64,000 nucleotides of DNA from assembly GCA_003674045.1 (NCBI GenBank), contig PENC01000004.1:372001-436000 (forward strand), in the 5' to 3' direction. A program made the translations under genes and the position numbers. Below the pieces are notes generated by a model, which was not told the origin of the DNA, made no database searches, and saw only the letters and a list, made by a program, of their open reading frames with translations. Shown piece after piece: positions 62,788 to 64,000 of the stretch. Numbering within the stretch: the stretch's first letter is position 1; each line of letters begins with the position of its first letter. This stretch comes from Streptomyces griseocarneus. GTDB taxonomy: Bacteria > Actinomycetota > Actinomycetes > Streptomycetales > Streptomycetaceae.

Positions 62788-63180
62788 GGCTTCGTGCTCC
62801 CAAAATCGGAGCACGACCCACCCCGCCGCGATCAGCCGCTCGTCCGTATCCCGGTCGCGCGCCATGTTGCCGGCGACCTTGTCCGACCAGTAGCCGGAGT
62901 TCGTCCGGGGTGCCACGTAGTGCTCCGGACAGCCATGCCAGTAGCAGCCGTCGACGAAGACGGCCACCTTCGCCGGGCGGAAGACGAGATCGGCTGTGCG
63001 CCGCAGGTCAGGCAGGGGGCGCGCCGCCACGCGGTAGCGCAGGCCCTGGGCGTGCACCAAGCGGCGGATCAGCTGCTCGGGTTTCGTGTCCCGGCTGCGG
63101 ATCGCCTGCATGTTGCGGCGGCGGGCGGCTGATGAGGCCCAGGAGCCTTCAGGGGCTGTCCACTCGGTGTCATCGGGCAC
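62704..63180 (-). CDS. vsr: Very short patch repair (Vsr) endonuclease
   Basis: 158 residues: NMQAIRSRDTKPEQLIRRLV at the N-terminus, ADLVFRPAKVAVFVDGCYWH with the catalytic Asp, GCPEHYVAPRTNSGYW, and VLRFWEHE. Vsr nicks next to T:G mismatches produced when 5-methylcytosine deaminates, so it protects sites modified by the two methyltransferases. GTG 63180 has a weak ribosome site. The 3' end overlaps the methyltransferase tail by 84 bp, tail to tail. Confidence 0.93.
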   Translation of the reverse strand: MPDDTEWTAPEGSWASSAARRRNMQAIRSRDTKPEQLIRRLVHAQGLRYRVAARPLPDLRRTADLVFRPAKVAVFVDGCYWHGCPEHYVAPRTNSGYWSDKVAGNMARDRDTDERLIAAGWVVLRFWEHEASDACSLRIADTVRRRRAELSSLVGKRK

Positions 63181-63220
63181 GGTTCCGAGGGTAGTCCCGT
63201 CCGTTGCCCCGCTATGACCC

Positions 63221-64000
63221 TCAGCCCACCTGCCCCGGCCGCCCCCACTGCCCCAGCGGCGGAGGCGGCGGCCCCCACCCCTGCGGCGCCGCCACCACCG
63301 GCCGGAACCCCACCGGCACAACTGCCGAAGCCTGTGCCAGAGCCGGTTGTGCCACCTGTCGGCGTTGCCAGAGGTGGTGGAGGAGTTCCTGCTCGCGCGC
63401 CGTGAAGTCGGGGCCCGCGGTGCCGTTGTGGGCGCGTTGGCGGAGGAAGGCCAGGGAGGTGGCGAAGGAGATGTACTCCGCGACCGCGCGGGCCGCCGTC
63501 GGGCCGCCGGTGCGGCGGGCCAGGTCGCGAGCTATGCCGCGGGCGCGGAGGGAGGAGAGGGCGAGGGGCTCGGGCGGGGTGAGCCAGCCTGCTGCCTGGT
63601 AGGCGGGCAGGTGGGTGCGGATGGTGCGGAGCTCGTTCTGGCGGGACCAGATCGTCAGCCAGGTCAGCACGCCGAAGACGGGGACCATGAAGAGGGCGTA
63701 GACGGCCAGGAAGCCCAGCGGCGGCAGGCTCGCCGAGCCGTTCCAGACGCCGTGCAGGACCATCGCCGTCAGCAGCGCGGCGACCGGGACCAGAACGCGT
63801 GCCACCCGGCGGCGCGGGGCCAGTGTCGCCGCTATGCCGAAGCCCAGTCCCGTCATCGACGTGAAGAGCGGGTGCGCGAACGGCGACATCAGCACGCGGA
63901 TGAAGAACGTCGCGGCGGTCGTCGAGTGCAGCCCCGAGTAGCCGAAGCTCTGGTCGGAGGCGAAGGCGTTGCCCAGGTAGAGGATGTTCTCGGTGAAGGC
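63221..64000 (-). CDS. PrsW-family intramembrane metalloprotease-like protein, C-terminal part
   Basis: The frame runs off the window's right edge, so the N-terminus is missing. The visible 259 residues include membrane helices with conserved His in SPFAHPLFTSMTGLGFG and AMVLHGVWNGSASLPPL, both typical of PrsW-type proteases (CPBP/Abi-like superfamily), and a Pro/Ala-rich cytoplasmic tail (GWGPPPPPLGQWGRPGQV). PrsW cleaves anti-sigma factors in Bacillus; the Streptomyces substrates are unknown. The catalytic Glu-Glu motif would lie outside the window. Confidence 0.75.
   Translation of the reverse strand, partial: AFTENILYLGNAFASDQSFGYSGLHSTTAATFFIRVLMSPFAHPLFTSMTGLGFGIAATLAPRRRVARVLVPVAALLTAMVLHGVWNGSASLPPLGFLAVYALFMVPVFGVLTWLTIWSRQNELRTIRTHLPAYQAAGWLTPPEPLALSSLRARGIARDLARRTGGPTAARAVAEYISFATSLAFLRQRAHNGTAGPDFTAREQELLHHLWQRRQVAQPALAQASAVVPVGFRPVVAAPQGWGPPPPPLGQWGRPGQVG

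Overview
The window is chromosomal DNA from a Streptomyces (actinobacterium). It is very GC-rich with G or C in almost every third codon position, and it carries Streptomyces hallmarks: bldC, the Lsr2 paralogue lsrL, DUF5753/DUF397 pairs, valine dehydrogenase, a mycothiol-type enzyme, and c-di-AMP riboswitch control of a cell-wall hydrolase. Gene order purC-purD-lsrL-purSQL-purF-purM-DUF3073-vdh-bldC-hrpA matches my recollection of the S. coelicolor SCO4068-SCO4096 region; that match is from memory, not a search.

Layout. 1-8.7 kb: end of a Uma2 gene, an anchored protein with an apparent frameshift, a TTG-started cold-shock gene, a class III aminotransferase with a GntR regulator, a membrane glycosyltransferase and a flavin amine oxidase. 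8.7-20 kb: purC, an operon of a degenerate M48-like protein and a dimethylformamidase-like protein, purD, a SLATT protein, a DUF5753/DUF397 pair, and a sugar 4,6-dehydratase/MurG-like pair. 20.4-26.5 kb: an OmpR/HK system, then a NarL-type system plus ABC exporter lying between two identical tRNA-Gly(GCC) genes. 26.8-27.2 kb: three tandem tRNA-Gly(UCC) genes whose D and T loops both depart from the consensus. 27.3-35 kb: lsrL and the purine genes purSQL, purF and purM, with a mycothiol-type enzyme between them. 35-44.4 kb: DUF3073, vdh, bldC, hrpA and tRNAs Asp, Phe, Asp, Glu. 44.5-56.7 kb: a small zincin, a lipoprotein, two DEAD-box helicases bracketing tRNA-Lys, a DUF6227 gene and a cold-shock gene, then a SpoIIE phosphatase, a riboswitch-controlled M23 peptidase and an aldo/keto reductase. 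56.7-64 kb: an ATPase/DUF5753/DUF397 module, then a restriction-modification island (NaeI-family nuclease, two C5 methyltransferases, HNH protein, Vsr), and the end of a PrsW-like protease.

How it fits together. The core is housekeeping: purine synthesis (purC, D, S, Q, L, F, M), tRNAs, RNA helicases and cold shock. Developmental or chromatin regulators (bldC, lsrL) sit inside it. The clearest accessory segment is the restriction-modification island. A dispersed, roughly palindromic intergenic element of about 300 bp occurs at least eight times and fills most of the larger gene-free gaps. The most interesting signals are the triple variant tRNA-Gly array, the dispersed element, the two-methyltransferase NaeI-type island, and a repeated 16-bp site shared by the MurG-like operon and the OmpR-family regulator. 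All family names come from reading motifs by eye; no database was searched.
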